From contig JADJLG010000001.1 in NCBI GenBank assembly GCA_016710235.1, positions 2,097,501 through 2,161,500 of the forward strand: a stretch of 64,000 nucleotides of DNA, written 5' to 3'. How positions within the stretch are numbered: position 1 is the first letter of the stretch; every line of letters starts with the position of its first letter. The notes under the pieces were generated by a model, which was not told the origin of the DNA, did no database searches, and saw only the letters and a program-made list of their open reading frames with translations. The position numbers were made by a program, and so were the translations under genes. This stretch comes from Saprospiraceae bacterium (GTDB lineage Bacteria; Bacteroidota; Bacteroidia; Chitinophagales; Saprospiraceae). Positions 1-9,857 of the stretch are shown here, one piece after another.

Positions 1-3000
1 TGTACGACAAATCCAAACGGATCACAGATCGGTAGTGCACCTGTAACAGGAAATACGTATAGCTGGAGCCCTGTAACGGGCTTGAGCAGTTCTACAATCG
101 CAAATCCTACTGCGAATCCAACGGCAACGACTACTTATACGGTTACAGTGACAACTACAGCCAATGGCTGTACGGCTACAGATCAGGTAGTGGTAACAGT
201 GAATACGACGCCGCCTACGGCAGATGCAGGAGCAGACTTTACAAAGACCTGTACGACGAATCCAAACGGATCACAGATCGGAAGTGCACCGGTAACAGGA
301 AATACATACAGCTGGAGCCCTGTAACGGGATTGAGCAGTTCAACAATCGCAAATCCAACGGCAAATCCAACGGCAACGACTACTTATACAGTTACAGTAA
401 CGACTACAGCCAATGGCTGTACGGCTACTGATCAGGTAGTGGTGACAGTGAATACGACGCCGCCTACGGCAGATGCAGGAGCAGACTTTACGAAGACCTG
501 TACGACGAATCCAAACGGATCACAGATCGGAAGCGCCCCGGTAACAGGAAATACGTATAGCTGGAGCCCTGTAACGGGCTTGAGCAGTTCTACAATCGCA
601 AATCCTACTGCGAATCCAACGGCAACGACTACTTATACGGTTACAGTGACAACTACAGCCAATGGCTGTACGGCTACAGATCAGGTAGTGGTAACAGTGA
701 ATACGACGCCGCCTACGGCAGATGCAGGAGCAGACTTTACAAAGACCTGTACGACGAATCCAAACGGATCACAGATCGGAAGTGCACCGGTAACAGGAAA
801 TACATACAGCTGGAGCCCTGTAACGGGATTGAGCAGTTCAACAATCGCAAATCCAACGGCAAATCCAACGGCAACGACTACTTATACAGTTACAGTAACG
901 ACTACAGCCAATGGCTGTACGGCTACTGATCAGGTAGTGGTGACAGTGAATACGACGCCGCCTACGGCAGATGCAGGAGCAGACTTTACGAAGACCTGTA
1001 CGACGAATCCAAACGGATCACAGATCGGAAGCGCCCCGGTAACAGGAAATACGTATAGCTGGAGCCCTGTAACGGGCTTGAGCAGTTCTACAATCGCGAA
1101 TCCTACAGCGAATCCGACGGCAACGACTACTTATACGGTTACAGTAACAACTACAGCCAATGGCTGTACGGCTACAGATCAGGTAGTGGTAACAGTGAAT
1201 ACGACGCCGCCTACGGCAGATGCAGGAGCAGACTTTACAAAGACCTGTACGACGAATCCAAACGGATCACAGATCGGAAGTGCACCGGTAACAGGAAATA
1301 CGTATAGCTGGAGCCCTGTAACGGGCTTGAGCAGTTCAACAATCGCAAATCCTACAGCGAATCCAACGGCAACGACTACTTATACGGTTACAGTAACAAC
1401 TACAGCCAATGGCTGTACGACTACTGACCAGGTAGTGGTAACAGTGAATACGACGCCGCCTACGGCAGATGCAGGAGCAGACTTTACAAAGACCTGTACG
1501 ACGAATCCAAACGGATCACAGATCGGAAGTGCACCGGTAACAGGAAATACGTATAGCTGGAGCCCTGTAACGGGCTTGAGCAGTTCAACAATCGCAAATC
1601 CTACAGCGAATCCAACGGCAACGACTACTTATACGGTTACAGTAACAACTACAGCCAATGGCTGTACGACTACTGACCAGGTAGTGGTAACAGTGAATAC
1701 GACGCCGCCTACGGCAGATGCAGGAGCAGACTTTACAAAGACCTGTACGACAAATCCAAACGGATCACAGATCGGTAGTGCACCTGTAACAGGAAATACG
1801 TATAGCTGGAGCCCTGTAACGGGCTTGAGCAGTTCTACAATCGCAAATCCTACTGCGAATCCAACGGCAACGACTACTTATACGGTTACAGTGACAACTA
1901 CAGCCAATGGCTGTACGGCTACAGATCAGGTAGTGGTAACAGTGAATACAACGCCACCTACAGCGAATGCAGGAGCAGACTTCACAAAGACCTGTACGAC
2001 GAATCCAAACGGATCACAGATCGGAAGTGCACCGGTAACAGGAAATACATACAGCTGGAGCCCTGTAACGGGATTGAGCAGTTCAACAATCGCAAATCCA
2101 ACGGCAAATCCAACGGCAACGACTACTTATACAGTTACAGTAACGACTACAGCCAATGGCTGTACGGCTACTGATCAGGTAGTGGTGACAGTGAATACGA
2201 CGCCGCCTACGGCAGATGCAGGAGCAGACTTTACAAAGACCTGTACGACGAATCCAAACGGATCACAGATCGGTAGTGCACCGGTAACAGGAAATACGTA
2301 TAGCTGGAGCCCTGTAACGGGCTTGAGCAGTTCTACAATCGCAAATCCAACGGCAAATCCAACGGCAACGACTACTTATACAGTTACAGTAACGACTACA
2401 GCCAATGGCTGTACGGCTACTGATCAGGTAGTGGTGACAGTGAATACGACACCACCAACAGCAAATGCAGGAGCAGACTTTACGAAGACCTGTACGACGA
2501 ATCCAAACGGATCACAGATCGGAAGCGCCCCGGTAACAGGAAATACGTATAGCTGGAGCCCTGTAACGGGCTTGAGCAGTTCTACAATCGCGAATCCTAC
2601 AGCGAATCCGACGGCAACGACTACTTATACGGTTACAGTAACGACTACTGCCAATGGCTGTACGGCTACAGATCAGGTAGTGGTGACAGTGAATACGACG
2701 CCGCCTACGGCAGATGCAGGAGCAGACTTTACAAAGACCTGTACCTCTAATCCAAATGGAGCGCAGATCGGAAGCGCCCCGGTAACAGGAAATACGTATA
2801 GCTGGAGCCCTGTAACGGGCTTGAGCAGTTCAACAATCGCAAATCCTACAGCGAATCCAACGGCAACGACTACTTATACGGTTACAGTAACAACTACAGC
2901 CAATGGCTGTACGACTACTGACCAGGTAGTGGTAACAGTGAATACGACGCCGCCTACGGCAGATGCAGGAGCAGACTTTACAAAGACCTGTACGACAAAT

Positions 3001-3984
3001 CCAAACGGATCACAGATCGGTAGTGCACCTGTAACAGGAAATACGTATAGCTGGAGCCCTGTAACGGGCTTGAGCAGTTCTACAATCGCGAATCCTACAG
3101 CGAATCCAACGGCAACGACTACTTATACGGTTACAGTAACGACTACAGCCAATGGCTGTACGGCTACAGATCAGGTAGTGGTAACAGTGAATACAACGCC
3201 GCCTACGGCAGATGCAGGAGCAGACTTTACAAAGACCTGTACGACGAATCCAAACGGAGCACAGATCGGAAGTGCTATGGTTGTAGGTAATACTTACAGT
3301 TGGAGCCCAACGACGGGTTTGAGTGGTTCAACAATAGCTAATCCCATAGCAAATCCAACGACGACTACTACCTATACAGTTACTGTAACGAACATAGCCA
3401 ATGGCTGTACAGCTAGCGACCAGATAGTTGTGAATGTGAATACTGCAATACCATCAGCAGATGCAGGTACAGACTTTACGAAGACCTGTACGACAAATCC
3501 AAACGGATCACAGATCGGAAGTGCATCGGTAGCTGGCAATAGCTACAGTTGGAGCCCTGCAGCTGGCTTGAGCAGTTCAACAGTGTCCAACCCAACGGCG
3601 AATCCAACGGCAACGACTACTTATACGGTTACAGTGACGACTACAGCCAACGGCTGTACGGCTACAGACCAGGTAGTGGTGACGGTGAATACGACACCAC
3701 CTACTGCGAATGCAGGAGCAGACTTTACGAAGACCTGTACGACGAATCCAAACGGATCACAGATCGGAAGTGCTCCGGTAACAGGAAATACGTATAGCTG
3801 GAGCCCTGCTGCCGGACTGAGTAATTCCTTAATCGCGAATCCAACAGCCAATCCAACGGCAACGACTACCTATACGCTTACAGTAACAACTACAGCCAAT
3901 GGCTGTACGGCTACAGACCAGGTAGTAGTGACGGTGAATACAAGTGTGCCAAATGCAAGTGCAACTAACGACGGTCCATTAACT
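1..3984 (+). repeat. In-frame tandem array, 16 x 249-bp units
   Basis: Units begin at 1, 250, 499, 748 and so on every 249 bases up to 3736, always at the TGT of the first cysteine codon, with no length variation. The copies at 250 and 748 are base-for-base identical by eye, as are those at 1246 and 1495. Most others differ at a few silent sites. Units from 3238 onward are clearly more diverged. The array runs off the left edge, so the full copy number is unknown. Arrays this uniform usually expand and contract by recombination, and they are prone to collapse in assembly. Confidence 0.97.
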
Positions 3985-6933
3985 TGTAATAAAACAAGCG
4001 TAACCTTAACCGCAACTGGTGGAGGTTCTTATTTATGGTCGAATGGGGCTTCTACTTCAACTACCAATGTGAGTGCTCCAGGTAGTTATCAGGTTACTGT
4101 TACGAATACTGCTAGTGGTTGTACTGCAGTAGCTTCAACTACTGTGATTGAAGAGGATAAGATTACAATAGGTAATTTTGTGTGGTTGGATACAAATGGA
4201 AATGGATGTCAAGAGGTGAACGAATCAGGAATAAATGGTGTCACAGTTAAATTGTATGATTCAGCAAACAATCTCATTGCCACAACTGTCACTACAAATA
4301 ATACTTCTGGGCAAGCTGGCTATTATGAATTTATTACTTGTAAAGGATCTTACTATGTAAATTTCTCAAAGCCAACTAGTAGCTATAAGTATACCGAAAC
4401 GAAGAATTGCGGAAATGATGCAACTGACTCAGATCCAAATTCATCAACTGGAAATACATCTGTGGTAGTATTGAATCCTGGTCAGACAAATAATGATTTG
4501 GATGCAGGTTTCTTCTTACCGGCAATAATTGGTGATTATGTTTGGGTTGATAAGAACGCAAATGGTATTCAAGAACCAAATGAAACCGGAGTGAATGGAG
4601 TAACTGTGATTTTAAAAGATGCATCTGGAAATGTAATTTCCACAACCTTAACTGCAAATAATCCTTTAAATGGAAATCCTGGATATTATTCATTTATCGT
4701 TGATCCTGGAACATATGTTGTTCAATTTGTAGCACCAAATGGTAGCGTGCTAACTCAACCGAACGCTCCAGGTAGCAATACATCAAATGACTCAGATCCA
4801 AATGCATCAGGTAATTCTAATCCAATTACTGTGACTAGTGGACAAAGCGTGAATACTATTGACGCCGGTGTTTATATACCAGCAAAACTTGGTGATTATG
4901 TTTGGGAAGATGCCAACAAAAATGGTATTCAAGAACCAAATGAAACCGGAGTGAATGGAGTTACCATATTGTTGAAGAATGTTTCTGGATCAACATTACA
5001 AACTACTGTTACGAGTAATAATCCAACCAATGGTAACGCAGGGTATTATTTGTTTTCAAATTTGACTCCTGGTGATTACATCGTTATGGTAATGAAGCCT
5101 AATGGATTTAATTTTACAACTCAGAATGTCGTAACTGGTGGTACCGATAGTGATGTGAATACAGTTTCTGGTAATACAGCGACAGTAAATCTTGAATCTG
5201 GAGAAACTGACCTTACGGTAGATGCGGGAATTTATCGAACAGCAACTTTAGGAAATTATGTTTGGTATGATTTAGATAAAGATGGAATTCAGGATCCAAC
5301 AGAGCAAGGACTCAATGGATTTACGGTGAATTTGTACACAAGTACTGGTACGTTCGTAGCTTCTACTGTTACCAGCACTAATCCAAATACCACTCTACCT
5401 GGATATTATCAATTTGCTAATCTTGATCCTGGAACTTATTATATCCAAGTAGTTGCGCCTGCAAATCAAGGATATGTTCCAACTGTTCCGAATAATAATG
5501 TTACAGGTACAGAATCGACAGATTCAGATTTGAGTGGTGCTAATGGTCCAAATACGACGACTTCAGTTACGCTGACTTCTGGTCAAAACTATGCTGATCT
5601 TGATGCAGGATATTATTTGGACAATAAAATTGGAGATTACGTTTGGGAAGATACTAATCGTGATGGTTTGCAAACGACAGGTGAACCGGGTATCAATGGT
5701 GTAACTGTAAACTTGTTTAACTCTGCTGGTAGTTTAGTAAAATCAACAATAACTGCTAATAATCCTAGCAACGGAACAGCTGGTTATTATCAATTTACAG
5801 ACTTAACTATAGGTTCTTATTATGTAGAGTTCATTCAACCAACTGGTTATTTTGTTACCACTGCAATAGTTGGTGTTAACACGACAATTGATTCAGATTT
5901 GAACAATGCCAATGGTGCAGGAACAACTAGTAATATCTCAGTAATTGCAAATACGAATAATCAAACCATTGATGCCGGATTTATAAAAGGTGTTAAAATT
6001 GGAGATTTTGTATGGAATGATACTGGTGCTAGCAATGACAAAAACGATCCGGGATTTAAGAATGGTATTCAGGATCCAGGGGAAAATCCTGAACCAAATG
6101 TTACTGTAAGATTGAAAGATGCAGCGGGTAATACATTGCAAACTACCACTACCGATAACAATGGTATGTATATGTTTACTGTAGAACCAGGTAAGACGTA
6201 TTACTTGCAATTTGTGGCGCCGTTCAATCGAGATTTTGCACCTGCAAACGTTTCTTCGAATTCCCTCGACAATGTCGATAGTGATGTAACCAATACATTT
6301 GGTACAGGAACAACAGATTTGTTTGTTGTGAACACGACTGATAACTTTACTTTTGATGCTGGTATTTGGGACTTGGCATTGCCACTGGACTTGATCAGCT
6401 TTGAAGGTAGAAACGCAGTTACACATAACCAATTAACCTGGGTTACTGCAAATGAGGTCAATGTAAATCGATTCTCTGTTGAAAGACGAAAAACATCAGA
6501 AAAGACGTTCTACGAAATCGGAACAGTTCAGGCAATACATGCAGCTTCATATGGATACGTTGACTATGATGTTGCTGAAGCAGGCACTTATTACTATCGA
6601 TTGAGAATGGTCGACAATGATGGATCCTATGAATTTAGTCCGATTATTTCGATTGAAGTGTCAGTGAACAAAACATTGGGAATGGAAATCAAACCTAACC
6701 CAGTGAATCACTATACTGTTATCCATATTGAAGGATTGAATGCAGGTGATCATACTATTGAAGTATTTGATTTGACTGGTAAAATTTTGACGAAACTGGT
6801 GAATACAACTTCATCCAAAGAGAGTGAATGGGATCAAACTTTAGATATGTCAAGCTTCTCTGCTGGTACGTATTATGTGAGATTGATTTCAAACGATAAA
6901 TCCTTAACCGAGAAGATAATGATCGCTCGTTAA
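1..6933 (+). CDS. Giant secreted repeat protein, T9SS cargo (5'-partial)
   Basis: The reading frame is open from base 1, so the gene begins upstream; 2310 residues are visible. It starts with sixteen 83-residue Ig/PKD-like repeats (1-3984), each with two cysteines and the motif SWSPVTGLS followed by TTTYTVTVT. A diverged Ig-like module follows (about 3985-4160). Next come six SdrD_B/Cna-B-like modules starting near 4162, 4522, 4882, 5242, 5623 and 5992, each opening with a G-[DN]-[YF]-V-W-x-D pattern and an NG-x-Q or DG-x-Q turn typical of calcium-binding SD-repeat domains. A linker starting LPLDLISFEGR (6379) and a type A T9SS sorting domain from about 6682 (KPNPV, then GTYYVRLIS) end the protein. 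I infer a cell-surface or released adhesin exported through Sec and T9SS. The binding target is unknown. Type assignment is firm; function beyond surface exposure is not. Confidence 0.93.
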   Translation, partial: CTTNPNGSQIGSAPVTGNTYSWSPVTGLSSSTIANPTANPTATTTYTVTVTTTANGCTATDQVVVTVNTTPPTADAGADFTKTCTTNPNGSQIGSAPVTGNTYSWSPVTGLSSSTIANPTANPTATTTYTVTVTTTANGCTATDQVVVTVNTTPPTADAGADFTKTCTTNPNGSQIGSAPVTGNTYSWSPVTGLSSSTIANPTANPTATTTYTVTVTTTANGCTATDQVVVTVNTTPPTADAGADFTKTCTTNPNGSQIGSAPVTGNTYSWSPVTGLSSSTIANPTANPTATTTYTVTVTTTANGCTATDQVVVTVNTTPPTADAGADFTKTCTTNPNGSQIGSAPVTGNTYSWSPVTGLSSSTIANPTANPTATTTYTVTVTTTANGCTATDQVVVTVNTTPPTADAGADFTKTCTTNPNGSQIGSAPVTGNTYSWSPVTGLSSSTIANPTANPTATTTYTVTVTTTANGCTTTDQVVVTVNTTPPTADAGADFTKTCTTNPNGSQIGSAPVTGNTYSWSPVTGLSSSTIANPTANPTATTTYTVTVTTTANGCTTTDQVVVTVNTTPPTADAGADFTKTCTTNPNGSQIGSAPVTGNTYSWSPVTGLSSSTIANPTANPTATTTYTVTVTTTANGCTATDQVVVTVNTTPPTANAGADFTKTCTTNPNGSQIGSAPVTGNTYSWSPVTGLSSSTIANPTANPTATTTYTVTVTTTANGCTATDQVVVTVNTTPPTADAGADFTKTCTTNPNGSQIGSAPVTGNTYSWSPVTGLSSSTIANPTANPTATTTYTVTVTTTANGCTATDQVVVTVNTTPPTANAGADFTKTCTTNPNGSQIGSAPVTGNTYSWSPVTGLSSSTIANPTANPTATTTYTVTVTTTANGCTATDQVVVTVNTTPPTADAGADFTKTCTSNPNGAQIGSAPVTGNTYSWSPVTGLSSSTIANPTANPTATTTYTVTVTTTANGCTTTDQVVVTVNTTPPTADAGADFTKTCTTNPNGSQIGSAPVTGNTYSWSPVTGLSSSTIANPTANPTATTTYTVTVTTTANGCTATDQVVVTVNTTPPTADAGADFTKTCTTNPNGAQIGSAMVVGNTYSWSPTTGLSGSTIANPIANPTTTTTYTVTVTNIANGCTASDQIVVNVNTAIPSADAGTDFTKTCTTNPNGSQIGSASVAGNSYSWSPAAGLSSSTVSNPTANPTATTTYTVTVTTTANGCTATDQVVVTVNTTPPTANAGADFTKTCTTNPNGSQIGSAPVTGNTYSWSPAAGLSNSLIANPTANPTATTTYTLTVTTTANGCTATDQVVVTVNTSVPNASATNDGPLTCNKTSVTLTATGGGSYLWSNGASTSTTNVSAPGSYQVTVTNTASGCTAVASTTVIEEDKITIGNFVWLDTNGNGCQEVNESGINGVTVKLYDSANNLIATTVTTNNTSGQAGYYEFITCKGSYYVNFSKPTSSYKYTETKNCGNDATDSDPNSSTGNTSVVVLNPGQTNNDLDAGFFLPAIIGDYVWVDKNANGIQEPNETGVNGVTVILKDASGNVISTTLTANNPLNGNPGYYSFIVDPGTYVVQFVAPNGSVLTQPNAPGSNTSNDSDPNASGNSNPITVTSGQSVNTIDAGVYIPAKLGDYVWEDANKNGIQEPNETGVNGVTILLKNVSGSTLQTTVTSNNPTNGNAGYYLFSNLTPGDYIVMVMKPNGFNFTTQNVVTGGTDSDVNTVSGNTATVNLESGETDLTVDAGIYRTATLGNYVWYDLDKDGIQDPTEQGLNGFTVNLYTSTGTFVASTVTSTNPNTTLPGYYQFANLDPGTYYIQVVAPANQGYVPTVPNNNVTGTESTDSDLSGANGPNTTTSVTLTSGQNYADLDAGYYLDNKIGDYVWEDTNRDGLQTTGEPGINGVTVNLFNSAGSLVKSTITANNPSNGTAGYYQFTDLTIGSYYVEFIQPTGYFVTTAIVGVNTTIDSDLNNANGAGTTSNISVIANTNNQTIDAGFIKGVKIGDFVWNDTGASNDKNDPGFKNGIQDPGENPEPNVTVRLKDAAGNTLQTTTTDNNGMYMFTVEPGKTYYLQFVAPFNRDFAPANVSSNSLDNVDSDVTNTFGTGTTDLFVVNTTDNFTFDAGIWDLALPLDLISFEGRNAVTHNQLTWVTANEVNVNRFSVERRKTSEKTFYEIGTVQAIHAASYGYVDYDVAEAGTYYYRLRMVDNDGSYEFSPIISIEVSVNKTLGMEIKPNPVNHYTVIHIEGLNAGDHTIEVFDLTGKILTKLVNTTSSKESEWDQTLDMSSFSAGTYYVRLISNDKSLTEKIMIAR

Positions 6934-6956
6934 GAGATAATTTTCTGACTGTACTT

Positions 6957-6989
6957 GCCCCTGTAGTTTTGACTACAGGGGCTTTTTTA
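6957..6989 (+). terminator. Rho-independent terminator after the repeat protein
   Basis: A perfect 11-bp stem (6957-6967 with 6972-6982) has a 4-base loop and is followed by a run of six T. It lies 23 bases after the stop codon at 6933. Confidence 0.9.
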
Positions 6990-7551
6990 TTTTGTTTAAC
7001 CCTTGATTTTGCTTAAAGGATCTTAGTGAGATTCAATTTTTGAATGATGTGTAGGCTTTGAAAGACCAAACGGTTTCTTAAAGCGACATTATAGAATACG
7101 ATTTCAACAGATAATGAGAGAACCGAGCAAATTGATACTAGGCAGAGTGTTTGTTTTAAAGTGATTAAGCTTCCGTGCCCCAGTATTCCATTTAAATCAA
7201 TATTGAAGGAAACTAAAGCAGTTGCAGGTAGTGTGATTAAAACATAATTTTACGAATCAAGTAAATTGCAAAGCTTTAATTTTGAAGCCAGTTTGGCGAA
7301 TAATAGTTAATGAACTCTAAAAATTGAGATTGTTGCTTACTTGAGTGTTACAGTGAATCTCAGCTACAATATTTGGGTTTAAAATCCAATATATATTTAC
7401 AAACAGGGTAAATGAGGGGTTTTAAAGCCTATTTTTTATGAGGTTAAACGATATAGATTGATGCATTCTTTATCTGATGGGATTTGCGCAATTCGATTGC
7501 GGATTCAAATCAGCAGAATTTTTTAAACACTTGTTATTTGTAAATGGGCAT
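6990..7551. other. Intergenic, no gene seen
   Basis: About 560 bases of AT-rich DNA between the plus-strand repeat protein and the end of the minus-strand O-antigen ligase-like gene. I see no convincing ORF, tRNA or repeat. Confidence 0.6.
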
Positions 7552-8907
7552 TCAGATAGAAAATTGGCCTTTAAATGAATATATTTTTTTATTATGAAAC
7601 AGGAATGTGACAGATAATAAAGCTAAACAAAACCAGTAATGCCTGAAATTCATTATATCCATTGAAATTCCTTCAGCGCCAAATAATATAAATAATGAGC
7701 TGAATAGGAGTTTGTCATGAGGATTTAATTGCCGAATAATACAAATAATTGAAATGCTCAAAAAAATTAATAACAGCATTCCCACGGCACCATTTTCAGC
7801 CAGTGTTCCTGTTATGCTCGAATGGGCATCAAATGAGTAAAGTTGCTGAGGATAATTTCCATTCGCTTTCAAATTGTCAATTCCTTGGTTAAACAATCCT
7901 GGTCCGATTCCTGTCAATGGTTCTTGTGAAAATAGTTTTAATGCGCCTTCTTTGAAGCTGAGGTAACAACTTTTGAGCATTGTATAATTTTCAAAGTTGA
8001 ATAAATATTCGGAGGCTGTATAATTCGTTGATTCATACTTTGATGGATTTTTTGTAATTAAAATATGGACTGCAATTAAATGAAAAAAAATAGATGATGC
8101 TAATAGAACTGATCCGATTGATTTTCTATTCAAGTGTATAATCCATGTAGTATAGAAAATAATTCCAGCCAGCAGTATCAAACTTTTCGAAAAGCTAAGC
8201 ACAGCACTAATCAAAATGCAAACTATTATGAAATGGAATTTTTTAGAGTTCGATTTAATGTGAATACTAAAAAGGGTAAAAATAGCAGGAATGGATATCC
8301 AACTAAGATAAAAAGAGGGAGTTGTTACGAAACTTTGCAATCTGACAATTGTTCCAGTGTATGGATAATTTTCCCACCAGTTAGCTTGTATATTGTCCAT
8401 TCCAAAATATTCCATAAAATATCCAACGATGCCGATAATGGCGAATAGAAAACCAATCACAGGCATCCAATTGTACTTTAAACTTGAAAATTTTGTGAAG
8501 CTAAGCCCCCCAACAAGCAAAAGCCAGATTACAAATGCCAGGCAAAGATAGAGTCTTCCGATTGCTTCCAAGACCGAGGATAATCCAGGATGAATGATAA
8601 CATTGACTGAATTCCATAAAGACCAACTAAAAGAAAAAATGATGATTAGCCGAGTCCAATAATTTTGGATGAAGTATTCCCAAATCCTATAATAGAAAAA
8701 GCGATACCTTGAAATCCAGATGATATTAGCTAGAAATAGAAACTCTGAAATCTGAATTCTTTCATCGAAATATGGTAGTACAATGATATTTTGTAGTCCA
8801 AAACTTGCAATGTTGCAAGTGAGCAATATCAAAGAGAGTTTTTGAGATGGGTAGGAAATTTCCTTAGGAATTATGTTTACAATGTTGACTGTATCTTCTG
8901 CGGACAT
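7552..8907 (-). CDS. O-antigen ligase/polymerase-like membrane protein
   Basis: A 451-residue protein with about ten to twelve hydrophobic segments. In the C-terminal half a long non-membrane loop carries GIGPGLFNQ, then DAHSSITGTLAENG followed by a hydrophobic helix. This is the layout of the Wzy_C/O-antigen ligase family, where the loop carries residues for transfer of polysaccharide from undecaprenyl diphosphate. The family includes WaaL, Wzy and other glycan polymerases, and the sequence does not say which. No glycosyltransferase genes flank it, which is unusual for a polysaccharide locus. It is transcribed alone on the minus strand. A role in surface glycan assembly, or in glycosylation of exported proteins, is inferred. 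Confidence 0.75.
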   Translation of the reverse strand: MSAEDTVNIVNIIPKEISYPSQKLSLILLTCNIASFGLQNIIVLPYFDERIQISEFLFLANIIWISRYRFFYYRIWEYFIQNYWTRLIIIFSFSWSLWNSVNVIIHPGLSSVLEAIGRLYLCLAFVIWLLLVGGLSFTKFSSLKYNWMPVIGFLFAIIGIVGYFMEYFGMDNIQANWWENYPYTGTIVRLQSFVTTPSFYLSWISIPAIFTLFSIHIKSNSKKFHFIIVCILISAVLSFSKSLILLAGIIFYTTWIIHLNRKSIGSVLLASSIFFHLIAVHILITKNPSKYESTNYTASEYLFNFENYTMLKSCYLSFKEGALKLFSQEPLTGIGPGLFNQGIDNLKANGNYPQQLYSFDAHSSITGTLAENGAVGMLLLIFLSISIICIIRQLNPHDKLLFSSLFILFGAEGISMDIMNFRHYWFCLALLSVTFLFHNKKIYSFKGQFSI

Positions 8908-9069
8908 ACTTCTCCCGTCATTGAAATTTCAGGTGTCATAAAGATAAATCATATTTTAATTTATAATATGTCTGGAATATCAAAATCAGGAGGAATTGGA
9001 ACGCAAGGATGCAAAAATTGAGAAAATTACAGTAAATCTGTAATCGCCTAATAGGAGATCGACTATGTA

Positions 9070-9396
9070 TTAAACAGCGAAACTCTCACCGCAAGCACAA
9101 GTTCGGTTGGCATTAGGGTTGTTGAAATAAAATCCTTTCCCTTCCAATCCACTTGAAAACTCTAGTGTGGAGTTGAATAGATATAAGAAAGATTTTAAAT
9201 CGGTTACAATTTTGACCCCATTGTCTTCGAATACTTGATCATTGGATTGAGTTTCATTATCAAAGTCCAAGCTGTAACTCAACCCACTGCATCCACCACT
9301 CGTAACAGATGCCCTAACAAAATGCTCTGTACTGAGTTTTGCTTCAGACATCAATTGCAAGATTTTGTTTTTAGCTGAATCAGCAATATATATCAT
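9070..9396 (-). CDS. iscA: Iron-sulfur assembly protein IscA/HesB family
   Basis: A 108-residue A-type Fe-S carrier. The three conserved cysteines are C36 in SGGCSGLSY and C100 and C102 in the C-terminal TCACGESF motif, which bind iron or a [2Fe-2S]/[4Fe-4S] cluster for transfer to target enzymes. It is the last gene of a minus-strand iscS-iscU-iscA set and starts 11 bases after the iscU stop, so co-transcription is likely. Length and motifs are typical. IscA, SufA and ErpA cannot be separated by motif; the name rests on the neighbours. Confidence 0.92.
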   Translation of the reverse strand: MIYIADSAKNKILQLMSEAKLSTEHFVRASVTSGGCSGLSYSLDFDNETQSNDQVFEDNGVKIVTDLKSFLYLFNSTLEFSSGLEGKGFYFNNPNANRTCACGESFAV

Positions 9397-9407
9397 AGCA
9401 AATTGGG

Positions 9408-9800
9408 TTAAACTGTAGCTGCGCTTTTTTCTTTATAGTCTTTTATTGCACTTTTTATCGCATCTTCTGCCAAAACAGAGCAATGGATTTTGACAGGAGG
9501 CAGTGCCAATTCTTCTACTATCGACATATTGTCGATTTTCATTGCATCATCAAGACTTTTCCCCTTTAGCCACTCAGTAGCTAATGATGATGAAGCAATT
9601 GCAGATCCACAACCGAAAGTTTTGAATTTTGCGTCTTCAATTGTATTTGTGGTAGGATTTACTTTGATTTGGAGTCTCATCACATCACCACATTCTGGAG
9701 CGCCAACCAATCCTGTACCTACAAGAGGATCATTTTTGTCCATGGTACCTACATTTTTCGGATTCTTGAAGTGATCGAGTACTTTTTCTGAATATGCCAT
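9408..9800 (-). CDS. iscU: Fe-S cluster scaffold protein IscU
   Basis: A 130-residue cytoplasmic scaffold on which clusters are built with sulfur from IscS. Ligands are visible: C37 and D39 in ECGDV, C64 in FGCGSAIASSS, and C107 in HCSVLAE. The LPPVK motif (residues 100-104), recognised by the HscA chaperone in known ISC systems, is intact. This is the short, single-domain IscU form, not a multidomain NifU. It lies between iscS (57-base gap) and iscA (11-base gap). No hscA, hscB or ferredoxin gene is in the window, so the chaperones, if present, are encoded elsewhere. Confidence 0.95.
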   Translation of the reverse strand: MAYSEKVLDHFKNPKNVGTMDKNDPLVGTGLVGAPECGDVMRLQIKVNPTTNTIEDAKFKTFGCGSAIASSSLATEWLKGKSLDDAMKIDNMSIVEELALPPVKIHCSVLAEDAIKSAIKDYKEKSAATV

Positions 9801-9857
9801 TTGTATGAATATGAATTGCTAATTAAATAACAGTTTATAATTTCTTGAAGTTCAATT

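Noticed and set aside
1..3984. Regular direct repeats that might suggest a CRISPR or satellite array
   Set aside because: The repeats are 249 bp, contiguous without spacers and in one open reading frame coding for Ig/PKD-like modules.
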